DNA of 64,000 bases, taken from the NCBI GenBank assembly GCA_016165875.1, contig JABBOT010000002.1:37909868-37973867 (forward strand). The letters are read 5' to 3'. The translations under genes and the position numbers were made by a program. The notes under the pieces are model-generated. The model was not told the DNA's origin, did no database searches, and was given only the letters and a program-made list of their open reading frames with translations. The DNA is from Acanthopleura granulata (lineage: Eukaryota > Mollusca > Polyplacophora > Chitonida > Chitonidae). Positions 26,211 to 36,574 of this stretch are shown piece by piece. The first letter of the stretch is position 1; every line of letters begins with the position of its first letter.

Positions 26211-26484
26211 TTTATTTATTTATTTATTCCATGGTGTTTTATGCAGTAATCAAGAATATTTCACTTATACGACGGCGGCCAGCATTATTGTGGGAGGAAA
26301 CCGGGCAGAGCCCGGGGGAAACCCACGACCATCAGCAGATTGCTGGCAGACCTTCCCTCATACGGCCGGAGAGGAAGCCAGCATGAGCTGGGCTTGAACT
26401 CACGGCGACCGCATTGGTGGGGGAGGGGGCTTCGGTCATTGCGCTGCGCTCGCGGGCTAACCCACTGAGCCACGGAGGTCCCCC
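26211..26484 (-). mobile_element. Full-length SINE with target-site duplication
   Basis: Complete - strand copy from the AAATAAATAAATAAA tail (26211 side) to the GGACCTCCGTGGCTCAGTGG head (26484 side). It is flanked by a perfect 13-bp direct repeat, AACAACAGAAAGA, at 26198-26210 and 26486-26498. That is direct proof of target-primed insertion. ORFs 26285-26557 and 26332-26520 (-) are readings of it. Confidence 0.96.
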
Positions 26485-26498
26485 AAACAACAGAAAGA

Positions 26499-27029
26499 AT
26501 AGCATAGGTATTTTCCACATTCCATGGGTTTAAAGCTTTTAACATTTGTATCATCATGCTCTTAGCATTATTCTCATGTGATTGACTATTAAATGTAATG
26601 AAAACACAACATTCTGAGTAATTCTATCCCAGTGATGTCCAATAAATTGCTACTAGCACCTCTGAATTATTCATCTAATTCTGCTTGTGCTACGATGCTA
26701 GACATCTATGCATTTACATTAAATTGTCAGTTGGCCAAATAAAACAATACTGAACTCAAATGACAAAAGGACTCAAACGACTTTCATCTGCCACCAGTGA
26801 CCATTTGCAGAGTATCACACTGTGGCCGTTTCTGTGGTTTTAATCTCTGTTCCGTAGTATTTAATGTCGCTGTATGTCATAAGTATCAGATGTTGTCACG
26901 TGTTTGTCTTTGCAGGGTAAAATAGGATATTTACGAGCCGATTTCATAGGCTAAAAGTGAATCTACTTAGTAAATAATAACGGATTATCCATAGAACCAT
27001 CCGCTTTTGGTAAATACGCATTTCCGTAT
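26499..27029. other. Intergenic stretch before the CRS-B promoter
   Basis: Nothing recognised. Part of it (near 26560-26760) resembles 41640-41960 and 51980-52280, so it is probably distant upstream sequence of the CRS unit. Confidence 0.4.
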
Positions 27030-27034
27030 TGGTG

Positions 27035-27402
27035 AGTGAATCACCAGTAATGTTTTCCTGGATCTTCATGGTGAAAGACTTCGATTATTGAAGACCACTT
27101 TCGCGACCCTCCTAGACATCTATCATAAACCATAACGTCACCAGAAAAAGGTCACTGAAAGCCAGTTGTAGGTGCTTGCTGGGTACAGTGATGAAATACG
27201 ATACATCCGGCTATCTGAGGCGAGTTGTGTGGACAGTGTGGATCTGAACAGATGCTACGTCACGCTGTGTCACGCCACACACTACTCGACCCACATACAG
27301 TATAGGATCTTGTCAATGACATAAAACATCTGTACGCAATTCAAAACATTGTGTTTGTGGTTCTTTGTCGCTTTATGCCATAGATACGTACTGAAGAAAA
27401 CG
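27035..27402 (+). promoter_or_regulatory. CRS-B promoter region
   Basis: Shares blocks with the regions before CRS-C and CRS-D: CTTCATGGTGAAAGACTT, AACGTCACCAGAAAAAGGTC, GCTACGTCACGCTGTGTCAC and GGATCTTGTCAATG. The TATA box is weakened to CATAAAA at 27320-27326, 77 bp before the next base after the motif reaches the ATG region. A ~200-bp stretch present in C and D is absent here. Confidence 0.6.
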
Positions 27403-28900
27403 ATGATAGCTGTGTGGTGGATCCTAGTTGTGACTTTGACTTCAAGTAAGCATTTTGACATTGTAAATTACCTTTCCTTACAAAAAAATATTCAGAAAAC
27501 CCTGATGCAGAAAGGGTGTACATATCATTCCTAGTTTAATTTGTTGGGGCTTATTAGTTTATACCATGGCCTAGGGTCCTGAACCTTCCAGTGATATCCT
27601 AGTCTTCGGGCGAATAACCTGTAGCCAGAGCTCGTGGGGTTAATTGTATTTGACATGACGCTACCTGGAAACCATTTACCTTCTAACAATTTTTGGCCAT
27701 GGCGAGCGGGTGAAAATATATGCCATTCATGTGAGGAAGCTGGTCCCCTCTGAGTACTTCAGGATTTCTTTCGGTAAAGTTCCCCCCTCCCCGCCTCTCT
27801 CTTTCTCTCTCCCTCCACCCCCTCACCCCTCTCTCCCGCTTTCTCTTCCCTTCCTCTCGCTCTGTCTTGGTTTTGAAATAAATTTTACATCTAGCACAAC
27901 GATATATATATATCGGTGGATACAAATAAACTGTGCAACTTCGTCTGCCGTTCTGTTTCATAGTTTGTCTTTGTCCATCTACCTAATCAGGAGCTAGACA
28001 AGTTATAGGCATCGATGCCAGCTTATATAAACAGGCGATTTTATTAATGGAACCGTTAATATACAGGCCTACTGAACAAGAGGTGACGGCTCGTGGCTCG
28101 TCTGCCACGAAAATGGCACACGTGTATCTCACACGTGGCTAACTTCAACAGCAACTTGCTACAGGTCGGTGGTTTACTCCGAGCACTGGTTTCCTTTAAA
28201 CTACGCTATCATTTCCTTACATGTCTCCCCTGTTCTCCACAGCCAGTGTCGAGGTAACAGCCACTTGCTACGGCTACCCTCTGGTGTACAACTTCTACGA
28301 CATGCTGGCCCAGTCTACCTGTACTGCCAAATTTACAGGCACTGACAATGTGTGGGCATTGCGAAGAACATGTCCAGGCGGCACGAAAGCCTGTCATCAG
28401 ATATGTGCTGAAAAATCGTGAGTCTTTCTGACCTCTTGTTACGTTACCACAGGCCCAGTGGTGTTCTACAGCATTTCGTTACCTTTACACATATTTTCAG
28501 CCATCGAGTAAAAGTTCATGAAATAAATTGTCTGATTACCTTTATACAGATATACAAGGAGGAATTAATTGTAGTTATTCCGGAACAGATGTAAAATAGA
28601 AGTTCATTAATGCAGATATTAAATTAGTCATGTATTCATTTACTTGCATTTAGTCTTTTTTTTTAGCATTTACAAATAGGTGCATATGACCTTACAGTTT
28701 ATTGTTTCAGATTGTCGTGTTTTCAAGCGTACCACGTGTACAAGAACCCTCCAATCCTGGCTGAGAACTCTAACAGTCAGCCTGATCAAGGTGTAGCTGG
28801 ATTGAGCATGTACAGTTATTCTAACGGCTGTGACTTCTCCCACCCTGGTTGCGGCCCCAATTACTGCTGTTGTTCTGGGCCGGATGGTGCCTTCAAGTAA
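27403..28900 (+). CDS. CRS-B: small secreted cysteine-rich protein
   Basis: Exons 27403-27445, 28243-28417 and 28711-28900; 135 codons plus stop. The introns (797 and 293 bp) are in phases 1 and 2, as in CRS-A. Exon 1 gives a short hydrophobic leader (MIAVWWILVVTLTS). Its donor is A|GTAAGC rather than G|GTAAGC, so the junction residue is Thr instead of Ala. Exon 2 has LVYNFYDMLAQSTCTAK and five cysteines; exon 3 has YKNPPILAEN, NSQPDQGVAG and CGPNYCCCSG. The mature part has 11 cysteines. AATAAA at 28964-28969. The first in-frame ATG is 27403; the same frame is open upstream without an ATG. Family not recognised; a secreted, disulfide-rich protein is inferred. Confidence 0.9.
27780..27870. repeat. 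Pyrimidine-rich low-complexity tract
   Basis: CT-rich run in CRS-B intron 1 (TTCCCCCCTCCCCGCCTCTC and onward). ORFs on both strands across it, 27683-27961 - and 27710-27997 +, are composition artefacts. Confidence 0.85.
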
Positions 28901-28963
28901 TAGAACATGCTGCTCCTCTCTTTCTACTCTGACAAAAAATTTAATACTGTGAATAATTTCCAC

Positions 28964-28969
28964 AATAAA
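28964..28969 (+). terminator. Poly(A) signal of CRS-B
   Basis: AATAAA 64 bp after the CRS-B stop codon. Confidence 0.6.
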
Positions 28970-28974
28970 ACCAT

Positions 28975-29510
28975 CTCTCCGAAAAAAGGATTGTCTGACA
29001 CAAGAGACAAAAGTTGCTAAATCCGATTGCAGGAAAAATCGAATGTTTCCAAACAACGATCTAAGTGAATCAGTTTTCAAGATAATTGTTCGTTGTTTTC
29101 AGTGTGAGGTTTTTGACATTTCAGACGTGAAAAAAGGATGAAGGAAATAAATATGAAATAGAATATTCCATATGTTTTTCTTGGTTAATTATTTAAGTAT
29201 TGCACAGCTTGTCAACTAAAAGAATAAATGATAATAGTCTAACGCCACGCGACGAACTTGTCAACTGCAAGTGCAGATTTGTCAAGTTATGTTGGATTGG
29301 TTCAACCTACCAGTGGCACGGCGCATCTCATAGTTTCATCACATTTAGTGAACACTTCGGTTCACCCACCCACCCCCACCCCCGGCCTCTCAGTATAACG
29401 TTGCTGTCAATGTTGTAACAGGTACCGACATGCTTGAATTGCTGCCGTATTCGAATGTCATATCCAAGAGAACAGACATGACCTCAGGTCCACGATAATG
29501 CCGACATTTG
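28975..29510. other. Intergenic stretch
   Basis: No gene recognised between CRS-B and the SINE fragment; a short C-rich run lies at 29367-29385. Confidence 0.4.
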
Positions 29511-29600
29511 TTTATTTATTTGATTGCTGTTTTACGCCGTACTCAAGAAAATTTCATTTATACGACAGTAGTATATCTGGGGGAACCAGAGGTATTGCGT
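29511..29600 (-). mobile_element. SINE 3' fragment
   Basis: Reverse orientation: TTTATTTATTTGATTGCTGT, TTTTACGCCGTACTCAAGAA and TTTCATTTATACGAC. The head is lost. Confidence 0.8.
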
Positions 29601-29941
29601 CATTTTCTTGTGGCATTGAGAAGCAGTTCCTGCAGTGGGCGCAGTGAGAAGATTCTGGAAGAAAGAAAAAAACCTAAACATTGGGGGAATCCTCTCCTGT
29701 TGTGGAAAATTCCGGAAAATGGCTGTTCGTTCGTGGTGAGAATAAAAAATCGAACATGAATGTAGAGATATGGAGAACGTTCTATAATAGTCCACATAGG
29801 TATATAAGCGTTTATGAGTGTGCGTAATGAGTCATTCGTATGTTTGCCGCTACACGCGTTGGAGGAGGTGGAGTTAGACTTGAGATACATAGTTAACTAC
29901 AGGTACAACACGACTATGGATTCCTACGTGATGTGTGGTGG

Positions 29942-30106
29942 GGTGTGTTTGAGTATCGCCGAAGTCTAAATCGGCACAAGCGTGAAGCTCAGCAGTCGGG
30001 GAGGCCGTTGTATACCTGTCAAGACTGTGATCGGCAGTTCAACCATATGTCAAACATGAAACGGCATCGTCGGACGCAGCATGGAGTTCGTGACATGGGA
30101 AAGTAA
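29942..30106 (+). pseudogene. C2H2 zinc-finger fragment
   Basis: One complete C2H2 finger with the right spacing: YTCQDCDRQF followed by HMSNMKRHRRTQH (C-x2-C-x12-H-x4-H), ending GVRDMGK and stop at 30104-30106. Upstream, FEYRRSLNRHKREA looks like the second half of an earlier finger; its Cys pair would be in another frame, so the fragment seems broken. It may be a Polinton accessory gene or the end of a lost host gene. Confidence 0.6.
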
Positions 30107-30414
30107 ACACTAGTAAGTTGCTTAACACAAACATGACATAACATTTGAATACCGTAGCATTATTATCATATAACATAAGCCCACAGCATGTCGTGTAGGT
30201 TAGGCGGACAAGTGGTGTTATGTTGTACATGATAAGTAAGGGAGTGTTCTTTCATGTAGTGTTCTAGTACATCGTAAGTAAAAGGGCTTGATTGAGTGGG
30301 AGCCGAGCGTAGAACATTCTCGAGCGTGTAAGTGAGTGACTTTAGGAATGAACGGGTTGAATGGAGGGGTGGGTCTGAGCTTGGGCTTGTCATGCGACGT
30401 CATGGTGTGTGACG

Positions 30415-30790
30415 TCACGTGAGCGGGGAGGAGATGGGTGTTCCCATCTTTGGGAGTTGCTCCCCGGCGAGAGCAAGCCCCGCATGTATTTCTTTGAAGT
30501 TTCCTGGGTAAGCCGGCGATGTTGCCATCGAGACTTTTGCTCGAAGAACATCCCTCTCCACTAGGCCTCGTACTTCTAGTGCTTTCTGTATCACACGCCT
30601 CCTATTCACGCCGTCATAATTCCAGTCACTCTTCGCAGTCCTGACAGGCCTGTTTGAAGATTCTGTCTAGTTCTTGTACTCGCTGATGAACAATATAGCG
30701 TGGCTGCCCATCCCTTGCTCTGTCGCCGGTGTAGATGGATACACCGACGCAGCGTTGAAATCGTGTCGCCTTGTAGAGGATGGGATCCAT
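30415..30790 (-). pseudogene. Small Polinton-associated ORF, frame-shifted
   Basis: On -, an ATG at 30790-30788 opens MDPILYKATRFQRC and runs to a stop at about 30626. The next frame continues from about 30620 (DWNYDGVNRRRVIQKALEV) to a stop at 30415. A strong TATA box, CCTATAAAAGGG, lies on - at about 30872-30861, 74 bp before that ATG, as expected of a Polinton-type small gene. The product is not recognised. One frame break is needed to join the halves, so it is probably inactive. Confidence 0.45.
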
Positions 30791-30863
30791 TGTATTCCCC
30801 GAGATGAGCTCAGCTGAAGAATTTGTCAGTGGCAAAGTGAGTTGTGGATGATTCAAGCGACCC

Positions 30864-30870
30864 TTTTATA
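30864..30870 (-). promoter_or_regulatory. TATA box of the small - strand ORF
   Basis: TATAAAA on the - strand within CCTATAAAAGGG, 74 bp upstream of the ATG at 30790. Confidence 0.5.
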
Positions 30871-31639
30871 GGAATCGGGAGGATCCTGCTATTTTTAGAA
30901 AATGCAATGGCTCGACCCTTTGTGGAAGTGGTATTTGCCACGGTGCGGTTGGAATTATCTGACAGGTGATTGGCTGGTATTACGCGCAAGTGAATTTGCC
31001 AGCATGCTGCGGCCAGTTCAGCTGAAGCCCGGCACAGCGTGAACATCGGCTTGAGCTAGGTATAATGCTAATAAAAAACACATACATAGGCTTTCATGGC
31101 GAATCTAAGATCTAAATAAATAAGTAAGTAAATAAATACATAAATAAAATCCAGGTACTGTCTCTTTACTTATAGAGGGACATGTGAAGCTAGTTCTATT
31201 TTTACTGTCTTTTTTACCATACGCGAGCTCCGTGAATATATAGGGAAGGTGTGTGCTTTTGTTTTCAGGTGAATTCTGTCGTCAATAAATATACTAAAGT
31301 ACGCGTATAGTTGTCGCGATGAAATCTGCTTGTTTTTTTTTTGTTTTTTTTTTCATTTTACTTTATATATTTTTTCTAATCTGTGCTTCGTGTGATTTAG
31401 AAAATAAAAGACTCCAAATGCTCAGTGCTGTCTATCTCGTCCATGTCATGTCAGGGGTAAAAGGTTCCAATTCGTGCTGCAAACAAATGATGCTATTTCA
31501 CGCGGACCAGGTGCTGCCATGAGCTGAGTATATTTTACACTAATGCATCTACCACGCCTGTCCTAGTGGAAATTTTTTGGAAAATTAATGACACTGCGGA
31601 CTATCAGTGAGACATAGCTATATAAGTGTATAGCTATAT

Positions 31640-31725
31640 ATGAATATGTATAGGATTCTATGGCTACATATGTAGGTGAAAAGACGTGTATGTATGTGTA
31701 TATGTATGTATGTCATGGGGAAAAT
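31640..31725. repeat. (TATG)n-like microsatellite
   Basis: TGTATGTATGTGTATATGTATGTATGT region between the small - strand ORF and the polymerase remnant. Confidence 0.7.
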
Positions 31726-31783
31726 GTGTCATGTAGAGGAGGCAGGAGGTATTCATAGTTACCCTGATACATAGCACACACAC

Positions 31784-33497
31784 ATGGGTCACACGGTGGT
31801 TGAAATTCCCGAACAGCTGGCTGACAAAGGCATCATTGACGTGCCCGAGAACGACAGGTACTTTCCCTACCAGACCTGCGTTGATTTTGAGGCTTACCTG
31901 GAAAGGTTAGATGACACCGCCAGGAGTAATACAGAATGGAGCTCCCCATGAGCGTTTCTTTCAATACCAATGTTCCTAGGTACGACTGCCCTGTGTGCTT
32001 TGTGTCCACAAGGAACCCCCACGCCTTGATTGAGACAATGATGACGTACCTCACCAAGGTCAGTGAAGCCAGATTTCAGGCCCTGTGTGCGTACTGGACA
32101 GCCCGGATGAGAGGATAGCCATGTCCACCCCAGTCGACATCACGTCCAAAGGGAAATCGTACACACTGAAGCTCAAGGCGCGATTTTTAGCCTACCTGAT
32201 TAAGAGTCCTGTCCTGGGGTTCAAATCTGGCAAGCATGACGTCAATTTAATAATGCAAGATCTTTACCCGTACTTGACCAAGACCGAGGGGTTCAAGTGC
32301 TTGGTCAAGTGGAATAAAGACCACATTAACGTGTCCACGAGTCGGCTGAAATTTGTAGACGTGCGGAATCATTTGGCAAAGAACTATTGTTATGACGTGG
32401 GCAAAAGCTTATGAATGTGAGGTGATCAAAGGTCGGTTTTGATACACCTAAGTGGAGAGTTTAGATCGTCTGGAGGAAACGACCCTGCCGTCACGTGAAA
32501 CCTCCCGTATTGATTTAAAGGACGAGATGTGTTCAAAAGAAGACTACCAGGAGCTGCTTAATGTGTGGGGATCGCATGGGATGACCACACTCAGAGATCT
32601 CTTGATGTGGTACAACGTTTTACCCCTCCATGTGAGTGAACAACTTCAAATATTGTATCATCTTCCCCGGTCTCATCTTCCGTTACCTCTTTGAAGAGCT
32701 CTTCACCTACTTTTCTTTGATAGGTGAGGAAGACAAAAATCTTTGTCGGTGCCTCAACGACAACGTTGTCTGGGACCCCAGTATTCATAGCAGTGACTCG
32801 TATTCGGGGTGGAAAGTTTTGCCAAGCTATTGAAGGCTTTGATGCCAACGCATTGTGCCTGGCCTTCTTGGCGTCCCCTATGTCGGCTGGACATAACATC
32901 CGTTGGCTGTCAGAAGAAGAAGAAAAAGAAAAAGAGACGGCATCTATCAGGTTCCGCTCCAAAGAGTCAAGACCACCCCGACAGGCTGAGCAGTGGTTAG
33001 ATTGGCAGGCAAAGGAGCTGTGGTTGAGCATCCGACGTCGGAAAGAGAAAAATATATCGGATACTGGCAACTGCCTGTCGATGAGTTCGCCCTGTCAGAC
33101 GGACGACATACTATTTTCCAGGTAACGTACTATGTAATATGTAAATAAAATACATAAATAAATAAACAACATAAAATAATAAATAAAATAACACTTGGAG
33201 ATGATAGCATTATAATATAGACCTCTATACATTTTAAACACTTATGTTGAATACAGGAATATATGCATATACATAGGTGCATAGGTATGAAACAGGTTTG
33301 TGTTGAATCACCCACTTAAAAACGCATTGGGTGTTCGTCATTTTTACAATGTACATGCTATCCTTATATACGTATGCTTGTCTCGTTGCAGTTCCATGGG
33401 TATTACTGACATTTCCACGGGTGTCATCTCAACTGCACCACTGGAGAACACCACTACAACACAAGTCGAGGTCTTGTTCCCGAGCACCTTCAAATCG
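31784..33497 (+). pseudogene. Polinton protein-primed DNA polymerase B remnant
   Basis: N-terminal and central part of the element's replicative polymerase. In order: an exonuclease-side block (31784-31951, CVDFEAYLERL), SVSFNTNVPRYDCPVCFVS (31936-32118), an Exo II-like block GFKSGKHDVNLI and LKFVDVRNHLA (32085-32414), a LEET...DYQELLNVW...RDLLMWYN block (32452-32630), YFSLIGEEDKNLCRCLNDN (32636-32770), a palm motif-A-like IEGFDANALCLAFL (from about 32800), and GYY-HFHGCHLNC at 33392-33440. The reading changes frame about six times, has a stop at 31949-31951 and a TGA at 33407-33409 where relatives have Trp. The catalytic C-terminal half was not found. A 270-bp gap with GT-AG ends (33122-33391) splits the last block. 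Identification rests on remembered Polinton motifs. Confidence 0.82.
33140..33192. repeat. (AAATA)n-like AT-rich run
   Basis: Low-complexity AAATAAAATACATAAATAAA sequence inside the gap of the polymerase remnant. Confidence 0.7.
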
Positions 33498-34116
33498 TGA
33501 CAAATGATCGCCTAGCCTACGCCGTATGGCGTGGAGTGCGCTTGTGTCCTAGCGTACTTAGAAGTGTTTTGTAGGGACGTAACCGAGCCTTCTGAGGGGA
33601 TGTCAGGGGTATTTCCATTTAAGACGTTCTTAGCACATTCACACACAGGGTGGATAAACTGTAGATTAGATTCGTGAAGAATCGTCCGCTTAACCTGCGG
33701 GTAAACGAGCAAGGGGCAAAGCGGCGTAGCCGGACACACATGGCTGCCGTCTCCTTATACACTGATAGTATAAGTGAGGTGTGGGTGGGTTATACCACTT
33801 TGGCAGGTAGACGTGTTGGACCTCATCGGGGAACACGCGTGTTCGGTGTGGTTTCCTTGAAATTCACAAGGAAATATCCATATTGCTCGTACGTGATATA
33901 TTTAACGCCTCTTGCACGTTCTCGATCTTGCCTGGGGCCATTTGCTTGGCGATGGTGGGATCTGAGACGTGTCTTGGTGATTTTTAAACACCTCCAAGTA
34001 AAGGACGTTTAAGCTGATGGTCTTTGCTTTTGTTAAACAGGTTACGATGTAGATGACACCAATATTGCGTTGATGACTTCATTTGGTAAAGAGTGCCTGT
34101 CTGCTTCGGTCATGAG

Positions 34117-34168
34117 ATCATCGACAATCACCCGGGGCAGCGGACTCCTCCGGGTGATTGTCGATGAT
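34117..34168. repeat. Perfect 19-bp hairpin
   Basis: ATCATCGACAATCACCCGG at 34117-34135 and its exact reverse complement at 34150-34168, separated by 14 bases. It lies between the polymerase and integrase remnants, just past the integrase 3' end. Confidence 0.95.
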
Positions 34169-34249
34169 TGTGTTGAATGCTGTGGGACTGGGTACTCCTT
34201 CCTGAAAGTCGACACTCGGTAACATGGCATACATGGGTTGCCATTCTCC

Positions 34250-35230
34250 GTTACACCACACTACACGGTCTGCGGTGGGTGAATCAGCTCCCGGACTTGC
34301 GCGATGACACGTTTGCCAAAAACGTAATGTAGGCTTGCGCCTCGCTCGCAAAATAGGGTGATAGTACTGGTAATAGTAGAAATACTGGTAGTACAGGTAG
34401 TAGAGCTTCCTGGGGTAGGCCACGTATGACTTCTTGACTCCAGTTCTGCAGGTAGGACTTCTCAAAGGCCCCCTTGACTGCAGATGCGAAAGAGGTCTCC
34501 CACCTCATACTGGTAAAACCGGCACCGCCGGGCCTGAGTGGAGACGTACAACAAGGTGCGGGCCTTCGTTTGGTTGTCGGTCGTGACGGTAATCGGAGCC
34601 AGGCGAGTACTGCCACGGTAAGCCCGATTTTACCCCCGTGTCAAGGCTGGTAAAACATCAGGGTAACGCAGGGTTTTGCTGGTCGTGAAGTGTTTATACG
34701 TGCGGCCATTAAACGTCGGAATGAGCCGTTTGCCCACCGAGACTTTTCTTTTTCATTAAACGTATGGAAGAACACCCCACGCTGCTATAAAAATGCCCGA
34801 AAGAGCTTGTTGAGAAACTCTTTCCCTTCGTCTGTTTGCAGATTCAGAGGCATACGGCCGGACTTGAAAATGGTCTTATAGCCCTCGATGAGACTGGTCT
34901 CTGTCTTGATGGGAATGGGAACCACCCAGGCGTATTTGGCGAGAATGTTAATGCACGTGAGCAGTTAGGGACTGCCACCAATGTACTTGGCAAATGCACT
35001 CATATCAACCAAATTGGCTTGCCAATGACAGTCCATCCCACCTGCTACAATCCGGTTACGGTAAGAGTGCCAGCGAATGCCGATGAAGCCTGGACGTCTC
35101 CTAGTCGGCTAACCAAGCTTTTACGCGGTCACGTGACACGGGGAAGTAGTGCTGATGTGCTGCCCGCTGTAGGCAGCGGTGATATCTGGAACATAGTATA
35201 ACTGATGCAAGGCGGTAGCGACGGTATCCT
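34250..35230 (-). pseudogene. Polinton integrase (rve, DDE) remnant
   Basis: Read on - from about 35230. An N-terminal piece (KAWLADQETS, RNRIVAGG) leads to the first catalytic Asp in WQANLVDMSAFAKY (about 35020). Then come INILAKYAWVVPI, the second Asp in LNLQTDEGKEFLNKLF (about 34830), and VFFHTFNEKEK. The region of the third acidic residue (normally VVERFNR-like) is destroyed by a frameshift. A C-terminal SH3/chromo-like part follows: RFYQYEVGDLFRIC, then FEKSYLQNWSQEV (about 34480). Several frame changes and in-frame stops show it is dead. Relatives insert the element into the host genome. It faces the polymerase remnant, as usual in Polintons. Confidence 0.8.
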
Positions 35231-36570
35231 GGGATTTTTGTTTTTTGCCTTGGATCGAACTCTCGCCCAAGCTACGGCTTCGGTGAGTCATAACGGAAGG
35301 AGTTCCCCAGAGACTCTGTTCAAGTGAGACATTTTCTCCTTATTTTATTCCTATCCCACCACCCTCCAACAAGCGGCAGTGCAAGTGATACATATAGCCA
35401 AAGACGAGATTATCAAGGGCGTGAGGAATGGTGGCTCACGCCGGACAGGGTGATAAGCTATAGATGACGGCTTCACGGCAAAGAGTTTCGGTTTGACCGA
35501 GTGGTAATAGTATTTGCGAATCGGATGAAGATTCTCCACGCGGTCTCATACATCTTTAGTGAATACACAGAGGTCGGTATACCGGCCTTCATTCACAAGA
35601 CCATCTTGAAACATAGACCACACCACAAGTTTGTAGCCCCTGAGATCAGTGAGCGTAGCGAGAGGTCTTCTCAGGATAAAGCCATAGATTTCATATATAT
35701 ACGTACTCGTGTATCTATCATCCCTCAACCGACTGACATACAAGGCATGCAGAGTGTTACTATACTTAACACACGCTCATACGCTCACGCCTTCAGCCAT
35801 TGACGGCTTTCATTCATAACAACCAGAAAAATGTATGCATTGGATGCTTGCATGAGAAGCGCCGCGTCACTGCCTATGTTCACTCACGCCTTCATTCATT
35901 CATGTATGTTCATTGAATACCAGCGCGGGAAAAGAAAAAAGTAGTTGCAATTTTAGCCGCTGGCTGACTCTCATACATAATAGGCTCCGCCCGCGTTTGG
36001 ATTTTTCTATAGGCGAGATAGGCTTACAATACAAGACATAAGGGGTGTGAATGACCCTGAATCAGCACCAATCCCAGCTTGTGAAAAGAAAGCATCATTG
36101 AGACCAACACCAATTAGACCAACACCAATCATCTGTATCGGTAACCTCTAAGTCATAAAAAAAATCTACATTATCAACCGTCAAAACAACAAACACATAT
36201 AGAGCAAAGTTTCCCATGGTTTTACTCCAACATCAAACACACTCCATAGAAAAAAGAGAAAAAGCTCCAGAACGGTAACCCTAACAAACCACAGCGTGGG
36301 AAATTTACAAACTTCGGCAAATTTTTACAGGATATTAAAGTTAAGTAAAATGTCCATGTCCTGGCTTAGTATTGTCACCGTCTCCACCTGGCCATTGTCT
36401 TGGTAACAGTTGATGATCGCCACACATGTATTACCCACATGAAACCCTTCACAACTGGCGAGATTCAGAATGCAATGAGACATAGCTTTACATAGCAAAA
36501 AAAACTTTCCCCCAGCCGCTCATATGTACTTTGACGCTGAACTCACGTGACCCTTTTAGAACTGTCCACG
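35231..36570. other. Right flank of the Polinton remnant
   Basis: Short ORFs on both strands (35351-35539 -, 35546-35743 -, 35501-35803 +) have no recognisable motif; some may be element-derived. 36080-36140 has a small ACCAACACCAAT duplication. The element's right end could not be placed. Confidence 0.35.
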
Positions 36571-36574
36571 CAAG

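Larger units (their letters stand above)
29900..35800. mobile_element. Decayed Polinton/Maverick element
   Basis: Bounds are approximate. The identifying pair is a protein-primed family B DNA polymerase on + (31784-33497) and a retroviral-type integrase on - (34250-35230), the hallmark combination of Polintons, which are large virus-like DNA transposons of 15-20 kb. A zinc-finger fragment and a small TATA-led ORF on the left may also belong to it. No terminal inverted repeats, capsid, protease or packaging ATPase genes were recognised, so the copy is truncated as well as frame-shifted. It interrupts the CRS array between CRS-B and the first pseudogene. Confidence 0.75.

Noticed and set aside
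27683..27997. Basic/proline-rich ORFs in CRS-B intron 1
   Set aside because: Created by the pyrimidine-rich tract on both strands.
33512..34012. Overlapping ORFs on both strands between Polinton genes
   Set aside because: Neither strand shows a motif I can name; they could be an eroded element gene but cannot be supported.
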